This document shows, piece by piece, positions 1 through 7,438 of a DNA stretch of 64,000 bases; position 1 is the first letter of the stretch, and each line of letters starts with the position of its first letter. This DNA is from Pseudobdellovibrionaceae bacterium (GTDB lineage Bacteria > Bdellovibrionota > Bdellovibrionia > Bdellovibrionales > Bdellovibrionaceae): the NCBI GenBank assembly GCA_947449255.1, contig CANFQX010000003.1, positions 62,001 to 126,000 of the forward strand, written 5' to 3'. The notes under the pieces were generated by a model, which saw only the letters and a list, made by a program, of their open reading frames with translations, made no database searches and was not told the DNA's origin. Both the position numbers and the translations under genes were made by a program.

Positions 1-11
1 GGAGTAATTTT

Positions 12-611
12 ATGAGCCAATGGATATTCTATCGCGAAGAAATGAGTCAAGAAATGAAAAATTTATGGCGTCTTTGCGCTGCCAGTATTTTTATGAGCCT
101 TGTTGCTTTGGTGAACTGTTTAATTGAACCAACGCCACAGGCCCTTCTGCAAGCGGGACTGGGGGATTGGTTTCAACCTGCAGTGATTATAGTTACAATC
201 GGTTTTCAAATGCTACTGTTTAAGTTTCTCATGGAACAACGAAACTGGGTTCGTGTTCTTTATCTTGTGCTATCAACCTATGGTCTTATCTCAATCGCAG
301 TGTCATTATTTGTAAATCCCAGTTCAGTGGTGAGTCTCTTTAAGGAGTCACCTTATCTATATCTGATCAATTATAGTCTAAGTTTCTCATTTATCTATCT
401 TTTGGCCTTCAATAAGAAATTGAATGAAGAGTTTAAAATGGCATCGCTCGTGCGAGTCCAAAGCACAAAAAATGGGGCTTCACTGAATACCGTCTTATCC
501 GCCAACGACATCAATAGCCTAGAGCAGCTGCATAGACTCAAAACAACCAATATCCTCTCTGAAAGTGAATATGACATTGCCAAGGGAAAAATCTTAAAAA
601 AAGTGGCATAG
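12..611 (+). CDS. Four-helix membrane protein with C-terminal SHOCT-like motif
   Basis: A 199-residue protein. About four hydrophobic segments are visible near residues 20-40, 55-75, 80-102 and 115-132. A polar tail follows, ending in a SHOCT-like helix pair (LEQLHRLKTTNILSESEYD, then a terminal ILKKVA). SHOCT motifs are short oligomerisation or targeting modules at the ends of bacterial membrane proteins. The start is fixed by GGAG at 1-4 just upstream of the ATG. The next gene begins 7 bases after the stop and carries a related tail, so the two are probably co-transcribed. The specific function is unknown. The upstream promoter lies outside the window. Confidence 0.85.
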   Translation: MSQWIFYREEMSQEMKNLWRLCAASIFMSLVALVNCLIEPTPQALLQAGLGDWFQPAVIIVTIGFQMLLFKFLMEQRNWVRVLYLVLSTYGLISIAVSLFVNPSSVVSLFKESPYLYLINYSLSFSFIYLLAFNKKLNEEFKMASLVRVQSTKNGASLNTVLSANDINSLEQLHRLKTTNILSESEYDIAKGKILKKVA

Positions 612-618
612 GAGGTTT

Positions 619-984
619 ATGATGAGACAGAAAAAAGTAGCGATCCTATTTTGCTTTCTTTTGGGAGGTGGAGGCGGGCATAAGTTCTATCTGGGTGAAT
701 ACTTTTTGGGGCTGGTGTACTTGATTTTTTGTTGGACCTTTATTCCAGCCCTTATTTCTATTGTTGATTTGGTCAACCTCATCCTCATTTCGCCGGAGGA
801 TTTCAATTCGAAATATAATGAAGGAAAGCCAGCCCCTGGCTTTGATTTTTTTGGTGAAGCGCAAAATGATCTTGCAAGTTCTGTGCAAACTCTTGAGGCC
901 CTGGCGAGACTGCACGAAAAGCAGATCATCAATGCCGATGAGTTTGAAAAACAAAAAACTAAGATTTTAAAAAAGATTGGCTAA
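619..984 (+). CDS. TM2 domain protein with C-terminal SHOCT-like motif
   Basis: A 121-residue protein with a TM2 domain over about residues 5-60: a glycine-rich turn (LLGGGGGHKFYLGEY), a second hydrophobic helix and the aspartate of ISIVDLVNL. This is followed by a SHOCT-like tail (LEALARLHEKQIINADEFE, then ILKKIG). TM2 proteins are small two-helix membrane proteins of generally unknown role. A strong AGGAGG at 610-615 precedes the ATG; a second ATG follows immediately, so initiation could be one codon later. The tail parallels that of the upstream protein, suggesting the two interact or share a partner. That part is inference. Confidence 0.88.
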   Translation: MMRQKKVAILFCFLLGGGGGHKFYLGEYFLGLVYLIFCWTFIPALISIVDLVNLILISPEDFNSKYNEGKPAPGFDFFGEAQNDLASSVQTLEALARLHEKQIINADEFEKQKTKILKKIG

Positions 985-1020
985 AATAAACCTTAGTTTG
1001 TAAATTCTGAAATAAATTAC

Positions 1021-1054
1021 GTTTGGCCTATCTTGCAAAGTGAGTCTGTATAAT
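1021..1054 (+). promoter_or_regulatory. Promoter-like element with shared GTTTgGCCT..TGCAAA motif
   Basis: GTTTGGCCTATCTTGCAAAG at 1021-1040 is followed by a perfect TATAAT at 1049-1054, 62 bases before the next gene start. The same arrangement (GTTTTGCCT, three variable bases, CTGCAAAA, then a -10-like hexamer 9-10 bases on) recurs at 3422 and 6577. A promoter with a shared activator or operator site is inferred. Confidence 0.5.
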
Positions 1055-1115
1055 GGGTGCTTGAAGGTGTGTTTATCTTTTTTTGTATTTCACTTCATCA
1101 GAGGAGCTTCATGCC

Positions 1116-1778
1116 ATGGAAAAACTAAAACTGGTCGGCGTATTTTTTGGGGTTTTTCAAGAAAGTTTTAAAAAGCCCTTTGTCTTCAGAACTGTCTATC
1201 AAGATGTGCTTGTTGATGAAATAGAAATGACCAATGATTTTTGGAAGGGGCAACAGAGCTGTCCTGATCCTTTTAAGCCCTTTATTAACTTTCTGAGTTC
1301 TTATCTGATCGAAGCTGATTTCGTTGAAGTGACCTATTCTAAAGATTACTGCTTGGCATTTAACCTAGCAGACCGAGTTTATACCCGTGCGATCTTAAGG
1401 CGCAGACTTAGCTCTGAAAAAAGCACCCATTGGATGCAGACCATTTCCTTTTTTAGGAAGCATACGGCAGCAGGCCCTCAGGTCATGGTCAGTAAATCTA
1501 AAATCCGCTTTGGGCCCTCTTTTATCCTGAGTCAGTCGATTCATTTCGCAGAGCCAAAATCTTTGGAAGACACTTTTTTTTATTGGACGATTGATTTGAA
1601 AGCCTCCGTCAAAGCCATTGAATTTTATATGACCGATGGCAGTTTGATTTCTGGGGCTTATGGAAAGCTTGCCCTTGGCAAAGAGCCACCTCCATTTCAT
1701 TTGGCTCTCGATGGAAAAACAGTGGAGAGTCCTGAACAACTGTATCAAGCAAAAAGCTCGAAGGATGGTCGGCATTGA
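1116..1778 (+). CDS. Hypothetical soluble protein
   Basis: A 220-residue protein with no family I recognise. It has no signal peptide or membrane segment and mixes aromatic-rich beta-type stretches. The ATG at 1116 is preferred over an in-frame TTG at 1083 because GAGGAG at 1101-1106 is correctly spaced for it. An out-of-frame ATG at 1111 opens only a five-codon reading frame. The gene has its own promoter-like element at 1021-1054, shared with two TPR-type genes downstream, which hints at joint regulation. Confidence 0.7.
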   Translation: MEKLKLVGVFFGVFQESFKKPFVFRTVYQDVLVDEIEMTNDFWKGQQSCPDPFKPFINFLSSYLIEADFVEVTYSKDYCLAFNLADRVYTRAILRRRLSSEKSTHWMQTISFFRKHTAAGPQVMVSKSKIRFGPSFILSQSIHFAEPKSLEDTFFYWTIDLKASVKAIEFYMTDGSLISGAYGKLALGKEPPPFHLALDGKTVESPEQLYQAKSSKDGRH

Positions 1779-1803
1779 ATTCGATTTTGTTTAAAACATA
1801 AGA

Positions 1804-1831
1804 TTGAAAAAAGTGATCCTTAAGTTAGAAT
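1804..1831 (+). promoter_or_regulatory. Sigma-70-type promoter
   Basis: TTGAAA at 1804-1809 and TAGAAT at 1826-1831 are separated by 16 bases. The transcript would start about 25 bases upstream of the small gene at 1861. Confidence 0.5.
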
Positions 1832-1860
1832 ACCCATGAATGTTTAATAAAGGGTGAACT

Positions 1861-2130
1861 ATGAAACGCAGCTACGATTGTCTTTTTCATAAGAATGATC
1901 TTGAATATCGAATCTTGATCATTGAACAGTGCCTAGGAACGACCATTTGGCATCACAATGCTTTGATTCCCAAAGGCACAGAGGCACAAAAAAAATGGCG
2001 GGAGTCCTTTACTGAAAGCATCGACAGTCAGTATAGCGAATCTTCTGAATTTCATTTGGCTGGTCTGAGCATGAACAGGGCGCAGCTGATCGTTGCGATA
2101 GAAAAAAAGATTGCATCAGCCTTGCCTTAA
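1861..2130 (+). CDS. Small hypothetical protein
   Basis: An 89-residue cytoplasmic-looking protein with no recognised domain. It is mixed alpha/beta in appearance, beginning MKRSYDCLFHKNDLEYR and ending in an amphipathic helix (LIVAIEKKIASAL). It is preceded by a good -35/-10 pair and AGGGTGA before the ATG, which argues for a real gene. It is convergent with the deacetylase gene, with a hairpin between them. The function is unknown. Confidence 0.65.
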   Translation: MKRSYDCLFHKNDLEYRILIIEQCLGTTIWHHNALIPKGTEAQKKWRESFTESIDSQYSESSEFHLAGLSMNRAQLIVAIEKKIASALP

Positions 2131-2163
2131 CTTTCATCGTCAATTTTATTTAGGATATCCTTG

Positions 2164-2187
2164 ATTCCTTTCTTGCTAGAAAGGAAT
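2164..2187. terminator. Hairpin between convergent genes
   Basis: Perfect 9-base arms, ATTCCTTTC and GAAAGGAAT, enclose a six-base loop between two convergent genes. There is no U tract, so it could be a bidirectional, imperfect terminator. Confidence 0.4.
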
Positions 2188-2195
2188 GGGTTGCT

Positions 2196-3119
2196 TCATC
2201 TCGACCCCGCCATAAAGTCATCAAGCATGCACAAATCTCTAGCGCTTCCGTCTGCTAGGCCACTGGCAATCATGGCTTCAATCAGTGTGTTGGTGTGGAT
2301 ATCAAGGACATGTTGAAAGGGACTTGAGTAGCCGCCGGCCAGATTAAAGGCGCAGCCTATATTTTTTGAAACGCAAAACTCAAACACCAGTTGGTCCCGA
2401 TAGCGCAATTGCTCCTTCGTAAGACGACCTCCCAGGGGGTCATGGAGCCAAGGGTCAGCACCAGCTTGATAAAGCAAAACATCCACGTCCCAAAAATTTT
2501 CTTCAAGAAGCGCAAGAAAGTCATTGGCAAAGAAAACATCCGCATTGGTTAGGCTGACATTGGACTCGCCAAGAGTCCAATGCTTAATAGAGTTCAGTTT
2601 CAGATGATTTATAATATTGATTGTTCCATCCCCAAAATGTTCGTCCATATCCAAAATACCGATACGACCTTTTTTTAAGGTGTTGGAATTTTTCAGCATT
2701 TGTGCCGCAATGATGAGCCCATTGAAGGTGCAGTATCCTTCGCCTTTACTATAATGGGCATGGTGAAATCCTGAAGTGAGCGAGGCGCAGATCTCATTTT
2801 TCTCAAAAGCATGAAATGCTGCCGCAGCAAAGGACCCCGTAGTGAAGGGCAATGATTTTGCAATCGCTGAATTCTTGTTATTAAAGCCATTGGGCCGTTC
2901 ACAGGCAAGAACAGAACGAACATACTCTGGATCATGCGCCAAGGAAATTTGGTCTGCCGTTAAAGGTGCAAATTTCTGCACGAGGAGGGGCAAGCCTGAT
3001 TCTTGCCAGGCCTTCAGAACAGCCACAGGCTTTCCCGCTGAGGGGCTAAAGGAATCATTCTTGGCTACGCTTTGCTCTTTTCGGTGAAAGACCGTAAGGT
3101 GACCTTTTTTTAGTTTCAT
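2196..3119 (-). CDS. HDAC-family deacetylase
   Basis: A 307-residue protein of the arginase/deacetylase (HDAC, AcuC/AphA-like) superfamily. These zinc enzymes remove acetyl groups from lysine, polyamines or similar amides. The family landmarks are all present: the catalytic His pair at 119-120 (GFHHAHYSKGEGYC), zinc ligands Asp159 and His161 in DMDEHFGDGT, the third ligand Asp222 in YQAGADPW, and the LAGGYSS segment that carries the transition-state tyrosine. It is therefore probably active. At just over 300 residues it is a minimal single-domain bacterial member. The substrate cannot be told from the sequence, and the neighbours are orphan genes that give no pathway. Confidence 0.9.
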   Translation of the reverse strand: MKLKKGHLTVFHRKEQSVAKNDSFSPSAGKPVAVLKAWQESGLPLLVQKFAPLTADQISLAHDPEYVRSVLACERPNGFNNKNSAIAKSLPFTTGSFAAAAFHAFEKNEICASLTSGFHHAHYSKGEGYCTFNGLIIAAQMLKNSNTLKKGRIGILDMDEHFGDGTINIINHLKLNSIKHWTLGESNVSLTNADVFFANDFLALLEENFWDVDVLLYQAGADPWLHDPLGGRLTKEQLRYRDQLVFEFCVSKNIGCAFNLAGGYSSPFQHVLDIHTNTLIEAMIASGLADGSARDLCMLDDFMAGSR

Positions 3120-3487
3120 GCCATTTTGCCTTTCTAAAAATTATTATATCAAAAATTTACGAAGCCCTGAAGCTTCATCCCTGTTCGGCTTTGCGAATAA
3201 ATCCTTCGGACTGCTTCTGTTCTTGGACAAACACAATTGAATTATTCTACCTAAGTGCTTTTGCATTTTAGGCAAAAATATATTTCGTAAGATTCTCACA
3301 TCAAGGCGAGAGAAAGAATCTGAAGTGTGTTAGGATATATTAAAGTCGCAAAAAAAATATAGATTCAAAATAAAGCGACCAGCCATTTCGGAAAAAATAT
3401 TGTATTGATTTAAATTTGCTTGTTTTGCCTTTGCTGCAAAAGTCCTCTGCTAGAACAAAAGTACAAACTATAAAAACAGGGAGTTCT
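3120..3487. other. Divergent intergenic region
   Basis: An AT-rich stretch between the minus-strand deacetylase gene and the plus-strand TPR-like gene. Apart from the inverted repeat at 3422-3442, I see no coding sequence, tRNA or hairpin terminator. It must hold both divergent promoters. Confidence 0.5.
3422..3442 (+). promoter_or_regulatory. Inverted repeat GTTTTGC-N7-GCAAAA upstream of TPR-like gene
   Basis: GTTTTGC (3422-3428) and GCAAAAG (3436-3442) form a near-perfect dyad with a seven-base spacer. A TAGAAC hexamer lies ten bases past TGCAAA. The element matches those at 1021 and 6577 and lies 46 bases before the ATG. Confidence 0.5.
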
Positions 3488-4756
3488 ATGACTTTCAAGA
3501 AAAGTGAAGAGTCCGTTGCTAAGTTGAGTTCTGTTGACCACAAGGCTGTGGAGAAACTGGATGCAATACAAAGGATTATGACACTTTTGGACATTGATGA
3601 GGGTGTCCCGGCTGAGCTGTTTTCTCAATATAAGAATCAAGAGGACTTTCTTGGTGATGAGTTTGTTGACAGTGAATATGCCCATAAAAGGGCCCTTGGT
3701 TTTTTGGCCGGCCAAAAGATCTGTCAGGCCATTAAAGAGTTTGAACCCGTATTGAATAAATATCCTTTTAGTCTGACTGTCCAGTGCACGTGGAGACATG
3801 TTTTGTCTACGGTAGAGGCTAAATTTTTGTCTCTTGCCGCGACGGATCCCTTTAATCCTGAAATTGGGCCGGCCTATTTTACAATGCGCAGGTTGGGTCT
3901 TAATTTGGAGGACGCCCATATTATGGTTCTCAGACATTTCGTACGAACCGGGCAGTGGGAATTGGCCCGGGCACTGGCTGTGAATCTGTTTGTGGTGTCG
4001 CCAAATATAATGGGCTTAAGAAATCTGGCCCAGGAAGTTGTTGGTGAAGTGGATTCCCCTGAAATTGAAAAAGCCCTTGCGGATCAGCCGGCGGTCTATA
4101 ATTTAAAAATGCGTAAAAGAAGCCTCAATTTTGAGACAGGTTATTTTTTACAACAAGAATTTGCCAAAGTGAGCGAGCTCTATGATGAAATGCGCTACGG
4201 GGAGTGTCTTGAACTCTGCCGCAACATAATCCCCAAGGAAGGTGATTTTGAACTGGCCTATATAGAGTTTTATCTCCGTGAAGCTTGCTGTCTAGACTCC
4301 TTGGGCAATCCCAATGCGGCTCTTGAAAAGTTTTTTAAAATAAACCAAGCGGCACCCAATTGGATTGTGGCCCATAGAAGTATGAAAATTGTCTTAGCAA
4401 GAGTGGCTGACAAGGCTGTTTCAGATTATGGCGAAGATCCCTCCGTGGCCGCAGTTTCGGCAATTTATAATTTGGTTGCTAGCATTTCGATGGTGCCCCG
4501 GCCTTTAACTTTGCTTTATATTAGGGGCCTTGCAAAAAAGGGCAAGCAGAATGCAAAAGTGATAAAACTGCTAAAGGCCTTGGGAAATCTTTATCCCTGC
4601 GATGGCCAGATTATTAATGAAATACTGTATCTAGGTTACCAGATTAAATCCCAGGATTTAATTGACCTAGGCAATCAGCGGCTGGAAGAAGTCTATGCGG
4701 CAAGACCCTGGGATTTGAGAGTCAGGGCCACTTTGCAAGTCAAGACTGCCGCCTAG
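3488..4756 (+). CDS. TPR-like repeat protein, hypothetical
   Basis: A 422-residue soluble protein built almost wholly of helix pairs. Alternating segments such as YGECLELCRNIIPKEGDFE and LDSLGNPNAALEKFFKINQ look like degenerate tetratricopeptide repeats, so a scaffold or protein-binding role is likely. No signal peptide or catalytic domain is seen. The ATG at 3488 is chosen over an in-frame TTG at 3416 because CAGGGAG immediately precedes it and the upstream extension covers the promoter-like dyad. The 3' end overlaps the convergent helicase gene by four bases. Confidence 0.75.
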   Translation: MTFKKSEESVAKLSSVDHKAVEKLDAIQRIMTLLDIDEGVPAELFSQYKNQEDFLGDEFVDSEYAHKRALGFLAGQKICQAIKEFEPVLNKYPFSLTVQCTWRHVLSTVEAKFLSLAATDPFNPEIGPAYFTMRRLGLNLEDAHIMVLRHFVRTGQWELARALAVNLFVVSPNIMGLRNLAQEVVGEVDSPEIEKALADQPAVYNLKMRKRSLNFETGYFLQQEFAKVSELYDEMRYGECLELCRNIIPKEGDFELAYIEFYLREACCLDSLGNPNAALEKFFKINQAAPNWIVAHRSMKIVLARVADKAVSDYGEDPSVAAVSAIYNLVASISMVPRPLTLLYIRGLAKKGKQNAKVIKLLKALGNLYPCDGQIINEILYLGYQIKSQDLIDLGNQRLEEVYAARPWDLRVRATLQVKTAA

Positions 4757-6498
4757 TTGCTGATGCGAAGGATATAGAGACGCGCGAGCGCTCTGGAGTA
4801 GGTGACATAGGATAAGCGGTTTTCCATTTTGTCTAATTCTAAGGAGATAATAACAACATTCTCTCGGCCTTTAAAACGCCGAGATGTTTCTAGTTGAATG
4901 TGTTTTTTTGCATCATTGGCTTCCTCACTTAAACGATAAGGGCCAACAAGGGCGCCTCGGCAAAGCAGGGCGTCTGATTTTTCAAGAATTTTTTCAAGGG
5001 ATCGGTTGATTAAAATTGTGATTTTAGAAAGCGGAATTTGATCTTCTATGACGAGATCATGCAAGACCTTGGCCAGTTGCTCTTTAATTCCCTTTTCGGA
5101 GCTCGACAGGTGGATCGTAGGGGTGAGGCCTTCAGGATAAAGTTCAGGGCTTTTTAAGGGCTCAACTTTTTGCTGCAGGTCTAATGCGGCTTTTTCATAA
5201 GACTGCGATGCAAATCTACAAATATTTTTTGTGTTTCTTAAATTGGTGCGCAATTTAATAATTGCAGAACCGGCATCAAGCAGGGCCTCTTTGGCTTCGC
5301 GCTCTTTAGTGAGGTCTTGCAAAGGATCAGTAAAGATTCCGATCCTTCCATTTTCGTTGACGAGTTCTTTTACACAAAGCAGCCAATAATCTTTGAGATC
5401 TTGCGCCTCATCGACAAGCAAGGCATCAAAGGCTTCAAGTTGATTGCAGGATTTTAGATTTTCGATGGATTCCAGCATCTTATTAGGAAGCCAATCCGCA
5501 TAAAATTCGGAGGCCTTTTTGTCAGCAAGCATTCTTGTTTCGGTCTTGCCCATTTCCAGATCGATTGGAGATTTTTTTACATATTCCCTGCATAAATTAT
5601 GAAAATTGCGAACTTTGATATTTGGTGTGTCTTTAAAGATTTCACCCAGATGCTTTTCGAGCAGTTCATTGTAGCAGGTCACGAGGACTTTTTTATTTTC
5701 ACTGGCCAAGCGTTCGGCCAAAGTAGTCAGCAACAAAGTTTTTCCGCTGCCGGCGGGGCCTCTGACCACGAAACGCTGATTTTCAAGAATACTTCCCAGG
5801 CGATCTTCAACCAGTTCTCGCCCTGTCGAGTTGATTCGCTCTTCGCTTTTAAGAGCGGATTCGATCAATTCATAGGCCGTTGATTTGATGCTGCGATTGA
5901 AATAGTTTTTTAGACTGAGGTAGGCTTCGTCACCCAGAGGTGGAAACTGCATCAAGGAAGAAAATTGAAAGGCCAGGGCATGGATTTCTGCGCCAAAGAT
6001 GGCTTTATCAGAAAGTTGTCCCGTTAAGGTTTCACTGGGCCGCACACAAGAGGGAAAAATCACTTTAAAGGACCAAGAGATTTGGTGAATCCTGAGTGCT
6101 TGAGAAAGTTCTGCAAAGAGTTCTTCCTTGGCCTTAAAGAGTTGTTCGATTGGGGAGATGGGATGAAGCTCTCCCGTTTTTCTGTTCTGACTAAAATAGC
6201 TGTTGTTTTGTTGGATAAAAAGTCCACCTTTGATTTCAATAAAAATCATCGGCAGTTTTGGATGCAGAACTAAAAAATCGACTTCTCTTGTTTTAAGGCG
6301 ATAGCCATGGATGCAAACAAATTGGTTGTCGAGCTTTTTAAGAGCTTCGAAAACTTGAAGCTCAGCCAGATCACCAGCTTTTGCATCAATACCTCGAGAC
6401 TGACTGTTTGGAAATTCGGGGGGAATCATCATTGCCATATAAGTCAATGTATCGGCAAATTCTTGAACAAACGGAGGGAATAAACAAAAGAAGGGCAT
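4753..6498 (-). CDS. NERD domain plus superfamily 1 helicase-like ATPase
   Basis: A 581-residue fusion. Residues about 40-150 form a NERD (nuclease-related) domain with restriction-like residues in EVDFLVLHP and IFIEIKGG. A UvrD/Rep-type motor follows: Walker A GPAGSGKT near 246, Walker B LLVDEAQDL near 358, and C-terminal motifs around SRRFKGRENVVII near 535. It probably processes DNA or RNA ends using ATP. NERD-helicases occur in many bacteria, some in defence or plasmid contexts, but no such neighbours are seen here. The start is uncertain: no clear Shine-Dalgarno sequence precedes 6498, and another ATG lies at 6441. The stop overlaps the convergent TPR-like gene. Confidence 0.85.
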   Translation of the reverse strand: MPFFCLFPPFVQEFADTLTYMAMMIPPEFPNSQSRGIDAKAGDLAELQVFEALKKLDNQFVCIHGYRLKTREVDFLVLHPKLPMIFIEIKGGLFIQQNNSYFSQNRKTGELHPISPIEQLFKAKEELFAELSQALRIHQISWSFKVIFPSCVRPSETLTGQLSDKAIFGAEIHALAFQFSSLMQFPPLGDEAYLSLKNYFNRSIKSTAYELIESALKSEERINSTGRELVEDRLGSILENQRFVVRGPAGSGKTLLLTTLAERLASENKKVLVTCYNELLEKHLGEIFKDTPNIKVRNFHNLCREYVKKSPIDLEMGKTETRMLADKKASEFYADWLPNKMLESIENLKSCNQLEAFDALLVDEAQDLKDYWLLCVKELVNENGRIGIFTDPLQDLTKEREAKEALLDAGSAIIKLRTNLRNTKNICRFASQSYEKAALDLQQKVEPLKSPELYPEGLTPTIHLSSSEKGIKEQLAKVLHDLVIEDQIPLSKITILINRSLEKILEKSDALLCRGALVGPYRLSEEANDAKKHIQLETSRRFKGRENVVIISLELDKMENRLSYVTYSRALARLYILRISN

Positions 6499-6576
6499 TT
6501 TTTTTTGCGCCTAGGAAGGGGTGATAAGGGATGCTTGAGGATGAGGTGATCGGGGGGACTGGATTTTAGTCCTTGA

Positions 6577-6597
6577 GTTTTGCCTACACTGCAAAAC
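6577..6597 (+). promoter_or_regulatory. Perfect inverted repeat GTTTTGC-N7-GCAAAAC
   Basis: Seven-base perfect arms with a seven-base spacer. A TATGCT hexamer lies ten bases after TGCAAA, about 104 bases before the TPR gene start at 6701. It is the third copy of the element found at 1021 and 3422. Confidence 0.5.
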
Positions 6598-6700
6598 AGC
6601 TGGGCTATGCTCTAGCTGGTCCGGCAAAAAGGATGTCTTTAAACTCAAATATACTTTGAAAATTGTTTATAGTAAAATAGCCATAAAGAGGGGCCAGTCC

Positions 6701-7387
6701 ATGTTTTTGTTGAAGCTGTTTATTTGTTTTTCAATAAATCAAAGTGCCTTTGCCGCCATTTTGACAGCGGTAAAGTCGATGGACGACACATCACAAAAGC
6801 AGATTGCAGAAGCGATCGATTCATTTAATCAAGGAGTCCTGCTGGAAAGCCAAAATAAATTGTCTGAAGCACTGAGTGAATATGATCAGGCGATTTTAAA
6901 AAATCCCAATATGTTCAAGGCCCATGTCAATAGGGCCGGTGCGCTCGATAGAATGGGGCAATATCAAGCGGCATTGAATGCAGTCGATAAGGGACTTCAA
7001 TTGAATTCGCGAGATGAAATTGGTTGGGTTGTTAGGTCTAATATTCACTTCAATCTCAAAGATTATGAAGCTGCTATTAAGGATGCCGAGCAGTGTCTTA
7101 AAATTAAACCTCTTATAGGCTGCTATTGTAAAAAAGGGCATGCCCTCGAACGAATGAGTAAATACAAGGAAGCCCGCGAGGTCTATGATGTGGGGTTATT
7201 GAAATATCCGAACGCAAAAGATCTGATGCATAACAGGATGATTGAATCTTTTAAATTGTTGGATTTCCAGGCAGCGAAGAAGGATTTCGATGCCTTCAAA
7301 AAAAGGCATCCAAAAGATAAGCGCTTGCCTTTATTTGAGGATTTACTGAACGACTACCAAAAAAGTGTCGAACACAAAAATAAATGA
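6701..7387 (+). CDS. Secreted TPR protein
   Basis: A 228-residue protein with a short signal peptide (MFLLKLFICFSINQSAFA) followed by consecutive tetratricopeptide repeats from about residue 40. Typical TPR spacing is visible in ALSEYDQAILKNPNMFKAH, AALNAVDKGLQLNSRDE and YEAAIKDAEQCLKIKP. It is likely periplasmic and mediates protein contacts. The ATG at 6701 is preferred over the in-frame TTG at 6656: AGAGGGG lies at a good distance and the signal peptide then begins correctly. The gene is followed by a heptamer repeat and rmuC. Confidence 0.85.
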   Translation: MFLLKLFICFSINQSAFAAILTAVKSMDDTSQKQIAEAIDSFNQGVLLESQNKLSEALSEYDQAILKNPNMFKAHVNRAGALDRMGQYQAALNAVDKGLQLNSRDEIGWVVRSNIHFNLKDYEAAIKDAEQCLKIKPLIGCYCKKGHALERMSKYKEAREVYDVGLLKYPNAKDLMHNRMIESFKLLDFQAAKKDFDAFKKRHPKDKRLPLFEDLLNDYQKSVEHKNK

Positions 7388-7400
7388 AGTTTATAATTTT

Positions 7401-7421
7401 AGAGTTTAGAGTTTAGAGTTT
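7401..7421 (+). repeat. Three perfect AGAGTTT heptamers
   Basis: AGAGTTT is repeated three times without interruption in the 51-base gap between the TPR gene stop and the rmuC start. It lies just upstream of the rmuC ribosome-binding site. Confidence 0.8.
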
Positions 7422-7438
7422 TTAATTAGGGAGTTGAA

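Noticed and set aside
1111-1128. ATG with close GAGGAG giving a five-codon frame before the 1116 gene
   Set aside because: Too short to support as a leader peptide; the overlapping in-frame ATG explains the ribosome-binding site.
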